Source: Alphaproteobacteria bacterium UBA2954
GTDB lineage: Bacteria; Pseudomonadota; Alphaproteobacteria; Puniceispirillales; Puniceispirillaceae
Reading direction: 5' to 3'
Length of the DNA: 13,574 nt
NCBI GenBank assembly: GCA_002348585.1
Contig: DEBO01000044.1
Span: 1 to 13,574 of the forward strand
This document shows positions 1-6,187 of the stretch, one piece after another (the first letter of the stretch is position 1; the number at the start of each line of letters is the position of its first letter). The notes under the pieces were generated by a model. The model saw only the letters and a list, made by a program, of their open reading frames with translations, was not told where the DNA came from and did no database searches. A program made the translations under genes and the position numbers.

Positions 1-1
1 A

Positions 2-166
2 GATAAGCAGTTACAGTCTGATGATCAAAATTCTTCTTTGCAACGCGCTAAAGTGGCAAAGCGGTCCACTTTCATACCGGCTTCTACTGAGGAAGTTGAT
101 TTAGAAGATGAAATTTCATCTACACCTGTATTGGAAGGGTTTGAGCCAATTAAAGGTGATGAATAA
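2..166 (+). CDS. C-terminal end of the gene upstream of fliI (probably fliH), partial
   Basis: An open frame enters from the left edge (codons starting at position 2) and stops at TAA 164-166, sharing one base with the fliI start (TAATG). The 54 visible residues are hydrophilic: a Gln/Ser/Asp-rich start, a short basic patch (AKVAKRS), then an acidic tail ending in FEPIKGDE. I see no conserved domain in this fragment. In most proteobacteria the gene before fliI is fliH, the ATPase regulator that binds FliI in the cytoplasm, so FliH is the best guess, but it rests on position only. A FliH with an acidic tail, or another small flagellar gene, would both fit. Confidence 0.55.
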   Translation, partial: DKQLQSDDQNSSLQRAKVAKRSTFIPASTEEVDLEDEISSTPVLEGFEPIKGDE

Positions 167-1497
167 TGAATGCATTGACGCAAAAGCTGATTAGGGCAGC
201 CAAGGATGCGGCTGAACCAATTCAGCCAAATTTTTTTGGTCGCGTTAGTAGATTTGATGGTCACATAATTGAATGTGACGGATTTCCTGCAACCATCGGC
301 ACATTATGTTGGATTGAAACTAGAGACAGTGCTCGCATTATAGCTGAAGTCATCGGTTTTCAGAATAAGAACAACCTGTTGTGTGTCCATGAAACGGGCG
401 CTCGCATAAGTGTTGGCGCCAAAGTGTCCGTCTATGATGATGGCTATATGGTTTCAGTTGGTGAAGGTCTTCTTGGCCGTGTGATTGACAGCCTTGGTCA
501 GAGTCTTGATGGAAAGGCAATGCCTAAATTGACGGATAACTGGCCAATTGATGGGGTAAAAATCAATCCACTTGCTCGCAAGCCCGTTGATACGCGCCTT
601 GATGTGGGTGTTAGGGTTATAAATTCCCTATTGACTGTTGGTCAGGGTCAGCGGCTGGGAATCATTGCCGGGTCAGGTGTTGGTAAATCTATTCTGCTAA
701 GTATGATGACACGCTTCACAGAAGCTGATGTTGTAGTAGTTGGCTTAATAGGGGAGCGGGGCCGTGAGGTAGGTGAATTTGTGAAAGCAGTTTTCAGTGC
801 AAATACGAGAAAACGTACTGTTGTTGTTGCAGAACCAGCCGACAGATCGCCTTTACTTCGTATTCGTGCAGCCAACCGGGCAACAGCAATTGCTGAATAT
901 TTCAGGGATAAAGGCAAAAATGTTCTTCTGATTATGGACTCATTAACACGTGTTGCCCATGCAAGACGTGAAATCGGTCTAGCTCTAGGCGAACAGCCAA
1001 CATCAAAAGGATATCCTCCATCTGTTGTGTCCTTGATACCAGCCTTAATTGAACGGTCAGGCACAGGACTGAAGGGTCAGGGGTCTATTACCTCATTTTA
1101 TACGGTTCTGGCGGATGGTGATGACACTAATGATCCGGTTGTGGATACAGCACGGGCAATTTTAGATGGACACATTCTGCTGTCGCGTCAGCAGACACAG
1201 ATGGGAATTTACCCAGCTGTTGACGTTCCAGCGTCTGTCAGTCGCGTAATGAACGAGATTGTCACACCTCAACAGGAAGAAAACGCTTTAATGTTTAGGC
1301 GTCTTGTTTCGCTTTATCTTGAAAACCGCGATTTGATTCTGATGGGAGGTTACAGCCCCGGTCAGGATCCTGATCTTGATCTTGCTGTCCAGCTGTGGCC
1401 GCAATTAATGGGCCATGTGCAGCAATCCCTGAATGAGAAATCATCGTTCGATGAGTCTGTTGCTGGGCTTCAAGGTCTGTTTAGCGGAGCCGTATAA
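166..1497 (+). CDS. fliI: FliI, flagellum-specific type III export ATPase
   Basis: FliI is the hexameric cytoplasmic ATPase that, with FliH and FliJ, helps deliver and unfold export substrates at the flagellar export gate. The 443-aa product has the expected length and is related to the F1 beta subunit. An N-terminal beta-barrel-like region (about residues 20-95) precedes the catalytic domain. Walker A is AGSGVGKS (168-175), the catalytic-glutamate segment is GERGREVGEF (196-205, E197 the likely general base), and Walker B is LLIMDSLTR (254-262). The typical FliI/SctN stretches EQPTSKGYPPSVVS (276-289) and GSITSFYTVLADGDD (306-320) follow. The ATG overlaps the previous stop by one base, and the stop overlaps the fliJ start in the same TAATG arrangement, which implies translational coupling. 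All catalytic motifs are intact. Confidence 0.97.
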   Translation: MNALTQKLIRAAKDAAEPIQPNFFGRVSRFDGHIIECDGFPATIGTLCWIETRDSARIIAEVIGFQNKNNLLCVHETGARISVGAKVSVYDDGYMVSVGEGLLGRVIDSLGQSLDGKAMPKLTDNWPIDGVKINPLARKPVDTRLDVGVRVINSLLTVGQGQRLGIIAGSGVGKSILLSMMTRFTEADVVVVGLIGERGREVGEFVKAVFSANTRKRTVVVAEPADRSPLLRIRAANRATAIAEYFRDKGKNVLLIMDSLTRVAHARREIGLALGEQPTSKGYPPSVVSLIPALIERSGTGLKGQGSITSFYTVLADGDDTNDPVVDTARAILDGHILLSRQQTQMGIYPAVDVPASVSRVMNEIVTPQQEENALMFRRLVSLYLENRDLILMGGYSPGQDPDLDLAVQLWPQLMGHVQQSLNEKSSFDESVAGLQGLFSGAV

Positions 1498-1934
1498 TGA
1501 GCCCAGAAGACAAGCTGAAGCGAGCTGCTATTTTTAAGAAAATGGCCTTGCGTGATAAGCTTGAAGCCTCTCGCAAACGCCAGTCCTTGGGCGTTCTGCG
1601 TGACGAGTTGTTTAAAAATCAGGGTGTGCGTGACCAGCTTGAAAATCTGGTTGAAGAAGCCTCATCCCCTGATGAGGCACAGACAGCAATGGCTCTATAT
1701 TCTGCCTCTTGGTATAATACGCGGGTGCGTGACCAGCTTGAAATGGTGGCTAACCGCTGCACGCATCTGGATAAGGAAGTCCAGACCATGCAGACTGAAC
1801 TGGCTCGCGCAGAACAGAAACGAGCTAAAAAACAAGAAAGGGCTGAGAAATTAACTAGTCAGGCCAAAAAGGCTGCGCAGGATAAGGCTGATGAGAGATT
1901 AGCAGAGTTGCGTTCACGCCCGTTAGAGCGCTGA
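1497..1934 (+). CDS. fliJ: FliJ-like export chaperone/ATPase stalk protein (coiled coil)
   Basis: The product is 145 aa, highly charged and almost entirely predicted helix, with no membrane segment and a Lys/Ala/Glu-rich C-terminal half. Size, composition and position directly after fliI match FliJ, the two-helix coiled-coil protein that sits in the FliI ring like the F1 gamma subunit and links it to FlhA. FliJ is poorly conserved, so the call rests mainly on synteny and coiled-coil character. The start overlaps the fliI stop by one base (TAATG). An RDxL motif recurs at residues 19, 35, 45 and 78, and two of these copies lie in an identical 19-bp DNA repeat (1626-1644 and 1725-1743, in frame, 33 codons apart). 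Confidence 0.82.
   Translation: MSPEDKLKRAAIFKKMALRDKLEASRKRQSLGVLRDELFKNQGVRDQLENLVEEASSPDEAQTAMALYSASWYNTRVRDQLEMVANRCTHLDKEVQTMQTELARAEQKRAKKQERAEKLTSQAKKAAQDKADERLAELRSRPLER
1626..1743 (+). repeat. In-frame 19-bp direct repeat inside fliJ
   Basis: GTGCGTGACCAGCTTGAAA occurs at 1626-1644 and again at 1725-1743. Both copies are in the fliJ frame and encode VRDQLE. The spacing is 99 bp, exactly 33 codons. A diverged relative (TTGCGTGATAAGCTTGAA, encoding LRDKLE) lies at 1548-1565. The exact base identity and preserved frame suggest an internal duplication or a selected heptad-like binding motif. Confidence 0.8.
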
Positions 1935-1954
1935 GACAAGTCCGCTTCGGAGTT

Positions 1955-1971
1955 TTGGCATCCAACTTGCA
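1955..1971 (+). promoter_or_regulatory. Sigma-54 (RpoN) promoter for fliK
   Basis: TTGGCATCCAACTTGCA has the -24 GG at 1957-1958 and the -12 GC at 1969-1970, separated by exactly 10 bases, with the consensus flanks TGGCA and TTGCA. It begins 20 bases after the fliJ stop and 50-65 bases before the fliK start, so transcription should begin near 1982 and give a leader of about 40 nt. Sigma-54 promoters need an AAA+ activator (FlrC/FleQ/FlbD-type in flagellar systems). I did not identify the activator's binding site. The promoter would let fliK-fliL-fliM-fliN be transcribed independently of fliI-fliJ. Confidence 0.85.
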
Positions 1972-1990
1972 CTTAAACAGGCGAGGACTT

Positions 1991-2101
1991 ATGTCTACAT
2001 TTAAGAAATTAGGACAGGTTAATGTCAAAAATAATGGCCACATCTGGCAATCAAGTGCCAGCTTTCAAGGGAACTGCCATAGGAGAGGATGCTATTGCTG
2101 A
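1991..2101 (+). other. Candidate 36-codon leader ORF overlapping the fliK start
   Basis: An ATG at 1991, nine bases after the predicted sigma-54 transcription start, opens a 36-codon frame that ends at TGA 2099-2101, about 80 bases inside fliK in another frame. GAGGA (1983-1987) lies upstream but only 3 nt from the ATG, which is tight for a Shine-Dalgarno site. The peptide starts MSTFKKLGQVNV and resembles nothing I know. It could be a chance ORF or a coupling leader. Confidence 0.2.
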
Positions 2102-3392
2102 TTCAGGAGTTGCTAGTATCTTTGCTGCTCTATTTAGTGGAATGCAGCTAAAAGAAACTGAGGGTGATTCTGGTCTTGCCCAGTCAGACTCGCAGACTGA
2201 CGATGCAAATTCAAATTTGGAGAAAATTTTTGATCCACATGTGGCGGCAATGCTAGGGGCAATGCAGAGAGGTAATCTTGGCCAGGTCAAAGATGAATCA
2301 ATTCCAGATGCTTCTGAAGATGTAAAGACAGAAAACTGTGAACTAGAAACAGACAAGTTACCTGATTCTGGGCTGCTTGCTGCTGATATCCAATTATCCC
2401 AAAGCGGTCAGCGCAAGAACAGCCAGATAAATCTTCAGCACCAGTCCCAGTTGGCCGCTCCGGCTGAGGATATGAAGCAGGCTAATTCAAAGACATCTTT
2501 GGCACAGACTCACCAACCTACAGATCTGGATGAAGATTTTATTGGCCCTCCTTTGCCTAAGGTAACTCAAAAATCTGCTTCATTAGGGACTGAACGCACC
2601 AATAATAACTCAAAAAAGGCGATGACAGTCGCCCGTCATTCAGTTGGCTTGCAAAGTGATATGCTTCAAAAACCTGCTTTGAAGTTAGAAGTCTCAGATG
2701 ATACACTTTCAGGCGAGTTGGCTGATGATCTAACAGATGCAAAAGTTTTGGACGCAGCCAACCTAAAAGCTGAAAGGCTACCAGAATTAGCAGGGCGATC
2801 AACAGATAAAAACGTCCGAATGTCAATTCCGTCTGTTCAGCTAACCTCATCTGCTGCTGATTCCCAGACAGGCTTGTTAGCAGCCAATCACCACGTAAGT
2901 CCTTCTAATAGTAGTGGCCAACATTTAGGCTCAGGCTCTGCCTTCGCCGGAACCACACAAACCGAACTAGCTGAACAATGGCTTGATGTTCTGGATATGC
3001 AGGATGAAAAATGGACAGAACAGCTTGTCCGCCGAATTAACCGTGAATTTAAGGCAGGTGGTAAAGGACTCGAACTTGAACTGAATCCTCGAAACCTGGG
3101 TCGCTTGAAGGTCAACCTCACCGTAGCGCAGGAACAGACAAATGTGGTTTTGCGCACTGAAACAGGGGCAGCCGCACAACTTTTGACGGAAGCTGAGGGA
3201 CGGTTAGCGCAGATGCTGAGTGATGCGGGGTTGAAGCTGGGCCAGTTTGATGCTTATAGCGGTGGACAGAATCGTGGCTTTGGCCGACAGGACAAGCAAC
3301 AGGAACTAAATGGCATGGTGGCAGAGACTGAAAATGACAGTCATACAGGTGACACAGATGCAACAGATGGGCTAGTTAATTTGAAGGCGTAA
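2022..3392 (+). CDS. fliK: FliK, flagellar hook-length control protein
   Basis: FliK is an exported molecular ruler that measures hook length and then switches FlhB from hook to filament substrates. The 456-aa product shows the usual layout: a long, polar, low-conservation N-terminal region (about 1-300, rich in Gln, Ser and Asp) and a compact C-terminal Flg_hook domain at about 345-415. The hallmark LELELNPRNLGRLKVNL is there, followed by a helical stretch with LLTEAEGRLAQMLSDAG. A Gly/Gln-rich tail ends the protein. The ATG at 2022 has AGGA at 2011-2014 with 7-nt spacing, which supports this start; Met5 at 2034 is a less well placed alternative. The gene follows a sigma-54 promoter and is probably first of the fliKLMN unit. 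No membrane segment or signal peptide is visible, as expected for a type III substrate. Confidence 0.9.
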   Translation: MSKIMATSGNQVPAFKGTAIGEDAIADSGVASIFAALFSGMQLKETEGDSGLAQSDSQTDDANSNLEKIFDPHVAAMLGAMQRGNLGQVKDESIPDASEDVKTENCELETDKLPDSGLLAADIQLSQSGQRKNSQINLQHQSQLAAPAEDMKQANSKTSLAQTHQPTDLDEDFIGPPLPKVTQKSASLGTERTNNNSKKAMTVARHSVGLQSDMLQKPALKLEVSDDTLSGELADDLTDAKVLDAANLKAERLPELAGRSTDKNVRMSIPSVQLTSSAADSQTGLLAANHHVSPSNSSGQHLGSGSAFAGTTQTELAEQWLDVLDMQDEKWTEQLVRRINREFKAGGKGLELELNPRNLGRLKVNLTVAQEQTNVVLRTETGAAAQLLTEAEGRLAQMLSDAGLKLGQFDAYSGGQNRGFGRQDKQQELNGMVAETENDSHTGDTDATDGLVNLKA

Positions 3393-3477
3393 CCCTGAAC
3401 TAGGGCCTGAAAAGAATAGAAGATCTGAAAACAGGTTGACGGGGTAATGTCATTATCAAAGCTAAGGAGAGTTCAAA

Positions 3478-4059
3478 ATGGCAGATGAAGAAAGTAATGA
3501 GCCAAAGAAAAAAGGCTTTATTCTGCGTATTCTGATATTTGTAGTCGCAGGCCTAGTTCTTATCGGAGCTGGACTTGGCGGCGGTTATATTCTTTTTGGT
3601 GGCAGCCAGCCTGATCCCTCTGAAGAAATTGAATCTATAATAGAAAAGAAAATGGCAGAGGCAGAAGCTGAACGTGAGGCTGAAGAAGAAGCCTCCCTTA
3701 GTAATGATAAGGTTGTCAAGGAAACTCCTGACATTGAAACTTTTGTGACCACCTATTTTGAATTTCCGGGCACCTTTACGACAAATTTGCGGGCATCACG
3801 TAAATTTCTACAGCTCGGGCTTGGCGTATCCACTCAATACGATGATGAAGTAATCTCAAATGTTGAGGATCATCAGCTTGCGTTACGTTCAGAAATTCTA
3901 AATGTGATGAGCGATTTTAGTGAAGAAGAGATCCAGGGTAAAGAGGGCCGGAAAGCCTTGGCACAAGCTCTTGCAGATGGAGTGAATGAAAAGCTAATGC
4001 AACTGGAAGATTTTGGCGGCATTGAAGAAGTTCACTTTACCTCTTTTGTTCTGCAGTGA
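3478..4059 (+). CDS. fliL: FliL, flagellar basal-body-associated (stator support) protein
   Basis: FliL is a single-pass inner-membrane protein that surrounds and stabilises the stator units. In Vibrio it forms a ring around PomAB. The 193-aa product has a short charged cytoplasmic N-terminus with a basic patch (KKK at 10-12), one hydrophobic helix at about 15-40, an acidic Glu/Ala-rich linker (about 48-75), and a C-terminal periplasmic FliL domain. Characteristic FliL stretches are YFEFPGTFTTNL, LQLGLGVSTQYDDEV and the C-terminal VHFTSFVLQ. AAGGAGAG at 3464-3471 is a strong ribosome-binding site with 6-nt spacing to the ATG. The gene is 85 nt downstream of fliK and 58 nt upstream of fliM. 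I find no convincing promoter in the gap, so it is probably read from the fliK promoter. Confidence 0.95.
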   Translation: MADEESNEPKKKGFILRILIFVVAGLVLIGAGLGGGYILFGGSQPDPSEEIESIIEKKMAEAEAEREAEEEASLSNDKVVKETPDIETFVTTYFEFPGTFTTNLRASRKFLQLGLGVSTQYDDEVISNVEDHQLALRSEILNVMSDFSEEEIQGKEGRKALAQALADGVNEKLMQLEDFGGIEEVHFTSFVLQ

Positions 4060-4117
4060 TTTTTTATAAGAATAATTTGTAATGTGAAGAGTTTCACTAA
4101 GTTAATGGGCTTTGATA

Positions 4118-5080
4118 ATGGCTTCTAAAAAACTGACTAGTGATGAAGTGAATGCACTGATGGAAGGGCTGCAAGACAGCCCTCAGGGCCTTAATATCGA
4201 CGTGTCAGCTTCAGACGATGTTCGTCCATTCGCTTTTGGTGAGGATGATCTCAGCCTGATGGGCGATTATTATGCCCTCCGTCAAGTAAATGAACGTTTT
4301 GCTCGCCAGGCGAGAACTGTGTTTTTGCCTATGCTGCGCATCCAGCCGCGGATAACCTCTTTTGCGCCGGAGGTGAAAACATTTGATGAATATTGTGCTA
4401 GCATTGATGCGTTTATGAATCTGAATATCTCGCGCATAGAAGAGTTACGTGGTGCTTTCCTTATGGCAATCCCACCAAAATTCATTTCAACACTGACCGC
4501 CTCATATTATGGTGGAGCCATAAATAGTGGCGGCGGAAGTCGCAGTGAATTCACTTCTACAGAGGAACGGGTTATTGAATTGGTATCTAACGGCTTAAAT
4601 AACGCATTGATGATGTCATGGCGAGATTTGATGCAGGTTACACTGGTAGAACAAGGACGCGAGATAAACACTCAATTTGCATCTGTTGTTGATGGCGGCG
4701 AACTGGTGATTATCTGTTCTTTTGTAATCCAGCTACCAGGGGCAGGTTCAGACACTGTTGACCTTGTTTATCCTCTACAAACGCTCAAGCCAATTGCCTC
4801 GCAGCTGCGTTCGCGGGTGCAGTCAGATTCTCGCCAAGATAATGTTTCTTGGCGGCAAATGATGGAAAAAGCAATTCTAAATATTCCGCTGCATATCTCA
4901 GCTCTGTTGGGGCAACCAGTGATGTCGGTTGGTAACATGACTAGGTTAAAGACTGGCGATGTGATACCGATGAACGTGAATGACGGGGTCACGGTAAAAA
5001 TTGAAGATAAACTATTTTTTACTGGTGAAATGGGTGAGGTGGCAGGCAAGTCGGCGATAAGTCTACAAAAACGCGTATAA
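4118..5080 (+). CDS. fliM: FliM, flagellar motor switch protein
   Basis: FliM is the middle C-ring protein: its N-terminal peptide binds CheY-P, its middle CheC-like domain binds FliG, and its C-terminal SpoA domain packs with FliN. The 320-aa product opens with LTSDEVNALMEGL (6-18), which matches the LSQxEIDALL CheY-binding motif. The middle domain carries LMGDYYALRQVNERFAR (47-63), typical of FliM. The C-terminal SpoA domain (about 240-318) contains LGQPVMSVGNMTRLKTGDVI. I chose ATG 4118 because the frame upstream offers only a TTG two codons earlier and because MASKKLTSDE gives the normal FliM N-terminus. No strong Shine-Dalgarno is visible. The FliG-contact loop reads YYGGAINSGGG (130-140) rather than the usual GGxG form. 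The gene sits between fliL and fliN, as in gammaproteobacteria. Confidence 0.96.
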   Translation: MASKKLTSDEVNALMEGLQDSPQGLNIDVSASDDVRPFAFGEDDLSLMGDYYALRQVNERFARQARTVFLPMLRIQPRITSFAPEVKTFDEYCASIDAFMNLNISRIEELRGAFLMAIPPKFISTLTASYYGGAINSGGGSRSEFTSTEERVIELVSNGLNNALMMSWRDLMQVTLVEQGREINTQFASVVDGGELVIICSFVIQLPGAGSDTVDLVYPLQTLKPIASQLRSRVQSDSRQDNVSWRQMMEKAILNIPLHISALLGQPVMSVGNMTRLKTGDVIPMNVNDGVTVKIEDKLFFTGEMGEVAGKSAISLQKRV

Positions 5081-5087
5081 TAGCAGA

Positions 5088-5103
5088 CCGGCAGCACTGT
5101 CGG
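5088..5103 (+). repeat. Inverted repeat (hairpin) in the fliM-fliN gap
   Basis: CCGGCAG-CA-CTGTCGG is an inverted repeat with seven base pairs (one G-U wobble in RNA), or six with a GCAC tetraloop. It occupies a third of the 47-nt gap and ends ten bases before the fliN ribosome-binding site AAGGA (5115-5119). There is no T-run after it, so it is not an intrinsic terminator. An mRNA-stability or translation-tuning role for fliN is a possible inference only. Confidence 0.5.
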
Positions 5104-5127
5104 CATGAACCGATAAGGATTACAATC

Positions 5128-5478
5128 ATGGCTGAAGAACAAGAAATGAATGAGCAAAACCAAGAGGATGGAATCCGTGATTTTAGCGCTCCACCGAGCG
5201 CGGATTCTAGTAGTGCTTCATCTGAAAATCTCCGTGTCCTTGAAAATATTGACGTTCAGCTATCTGTTGAGGTTGGAAACACAGAAATCAAAATTAGAGA
5301 TTTGCTTCGACTGAATGAAGGCTCGGTCATTGAGCTGGATCGGCTAGCAGGTGACCCGCTGGATATTTTAGTAAACGGAACCATGATCGCAAAAGGTGAG
5401 GTTGTGATGGTTGGCGAACGCTTTGGGGTGCGATTTACAGAGATTGTTGACCCAGAAAAGCGGGTTGAAAGCTTGTAG
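5128..5478 (+). CDS. fliN: FliN, flagellar motor switch protein
   Basis: FliN forms the bottom of the C-ring with FliM and docks the FliH-FliI export complex. The 116-aa product has a polar, disordered N-terminus (about 1-35, rich in Glu, Gln and Ser) and one SpoA domain. Typical FliN segments are VLENIDVQLSVEVG (about 35-48), IRDLLRLNEGSVIELDR (about 54-70), GDPLDILVNGTMIAKGEV and the closing VGERFGVRFTEIVDP. Length and motif order are normal. The ATG has AAGGA at 5115-5119 with 8-nt spacing, a better site than that of fliM. It is the last gene of the fliKLMN unit, and a new sigma-54 promoter follows. Confidence 0.96.
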   Translation: MAEEQEMNEQNQEDGIRDFSAPPSADSSSASSENLRVLENIDVQLSVEVGNTEIKIRDLLRLNEGSVIELDRLAGDPLDILVNGTMIAKGEVVMVGERFGVRFTEIVDPEKRVESL

Positions 5479-5497
5479 CAGTATTCTGCGCTCGGTC

Positions 5498-5513
5498 TGT
5501 CAAGAAACTGACA
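5498..5513 (+). terminator. Weak hairpin after fliN, possible terminator
   Basis: TGTCA-AGAAAC-TGACA starts 20 bases after the fliN stop and is followed by AATAGTTTATTTG. The stem is only five base pairs and the T-tract is interrupted, so termination would be inefficient. It sits where a break between the fliKLMN and fliOPQR-flhB transcripts would be expected, given the sigma-54 promoter about 90 bases further on. Confidence 0.25.
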
Positions 5514-5585
5514 ATAGTTTATTTGTACTCTTCAGCAGGCCACCACTCTTTAAAAATATCTAAAAAACAAATAGTTAAAATTATT

Positions 5586-5607
5586 CCAGCACAATTATGT
5601 CTGCTGG
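5586..5607 (+). repeat. Inverted repeat overlapping the -24 element of the fliO promoter
   Basis: CCAGCA at 5586-5591 and TGCTGG at 5602-5607 form a perfect 6-bp inverted repeat with a 10-bp spacer. The right arm ends in the -24 GG of the sigma-54 promoter. The spacing puts the arm centres 16 bp apart. It could be an operator whose occupancy blocks RNA polymerase, or a coincidence. No second copy was found near the fliK promoter. Confidence 0.35.
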
Positions 5608-5620
5608 CATATTTTTTGCC
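5605..5620 (+). promoter_or_regulatory. Sigma-54 (RpoN) promoter for the fliO-flhB operon
   Basis: TGGCATATTTTTTGCC has the -24 GG at 5606-5607 and the -12 GC at 5618-5619, again with exactly ten bases between. Transcription should start near 5631, leaving about 50 nt before the fliO ATG. It lies in the largest gap within the flagellar cluster (202 bp after fliN) and is preceded by an AT-rich stretch (5541-5600) that could bend or bind IHF. It should drive fliO-fliP-fliQ-fliR-flhB and, by gene overlap, the unknown genes behind flhB. Confidence 0.85.
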
Positions 5621-5680
5621 TCTTTCATATTACTGACTTGCATTTAAGCAAGCCGCAGAAGAGTAAATGAAAGGGTACAG

Positions 5681-6187
5681 ATGATGGTTGCTCAAATTGT
5701 AGGGCTGCAGCAGATTGTAATTACTGTTGTATTTCTGTCATTTTTGATTGGTCTGTTGGCGTTTTTGCGGATGAAAGGTGGTTCAATAAAAGCTAATTTG
5801 CAGAAAGGGCAGCGGATAAAAGTAATTGAGGAAACGGCTATCAGCCCTACTGAGCGGTTGCGCCTGATTACCATTGATGGTCTCGACTTTGTCATGCTTT
5901 CTGGTAAGGGCATCCAGCCCATATTTATGCCGTTATCATCGGCTGCATTACAAATAGAAAAGTTGCCTCTTAAGTCAGCTTTTACTGCAAATGATCAGTC
6001 CTCTGAGCAACTCGAAACTGAAAAACCTGTATCTGACCTCGCCCCACTTGAACTTACAATACCGGCTTTTTCACAAAGTAAACAAAATACTGACCCCTCA
6101 GATGAAGGGGATATGAGTCCCCAACAGATGAATCCTGCGGAAGTTGCTGCATTTGCAGCAAAATTTAAAGGTTGGAGAAAAAAATGA
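5681..6187 (+). CDS. fliO: FliO, flagellar export apparatus assembly protein
   Basis: FliO is a membrane scaffold that helps assemble the FliP ring of the export gate. The 168-aa product has one hydrophobic helix near the N-terminus (about 12-29), followed by a basic cytoplasmic stretch (RMKGGSIKANLQKGQRIKVI) and a small beta-rich domain with LRLITIDGLDFVMLSGKGIQPIF, the pattern of the FliO/FliZ family. The C-terminal half (about 95-150) is polar and probably disordered, ending in a helix with AAFAAKFKGWRKK. AAGGG at 5671-5675 precedes the ATG by 5 nt (8 nt for the adjacent ATG at 5684). The stop TGA (6185-6187) overlaps the fliP start. It is the first gene after the second sigma-54 promoter. 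Confidence 0.85.
   Translation: MMVAQIVGLQQIVITVVFLSFLIGLLAFLRMKGGSIKANLQKGQRIKVIEETAISPTERLRLITIDGLDFVMLSGKGIQPIFMPLSSAALQIEKLPLKSAFTANDQSSEQLETEKPVSDLAPLELTIPAFSQSKQNTDPSDEGDMSPQQMNPAEVAAFAAKFKGWRKK

Noticed and set aside
648..1064. A 138-codon - strand frame inside fliI
   Set aside because: It covers the Walker A to Walker B coding region of fliI, and its product is an Arg/Ser-rich shadow translation.
1942..1956. TCCG-CTT-CGGA followed by GTTTT after fliJ, as a terminator
   Set aside because: A four-pair stem with a three-base loop and a four-T run is marginal, and the T-run belongs to the flank of the sigma-54 promoter.
3393..3405. CCCT-GAACT-AGGG hairpin after fliK
   Set aside because: The stem is four base pairs with no T-run; too weak for a terminator call.
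3436..3464. Possible sigma-70 promoter before fliL (TTGACG at 3436-3441)
   Set aside because: No recognisable -10 element lies 16-18 bases downstream, so the -35 match alone is not convincing.
5637..5652. CTTGC-ATTTAA-GCAAG hairpin in the fliO leader
   Set aside because: Five base pairs with no downstream T-run and no resemblance to a known riboswitch or attenuator.
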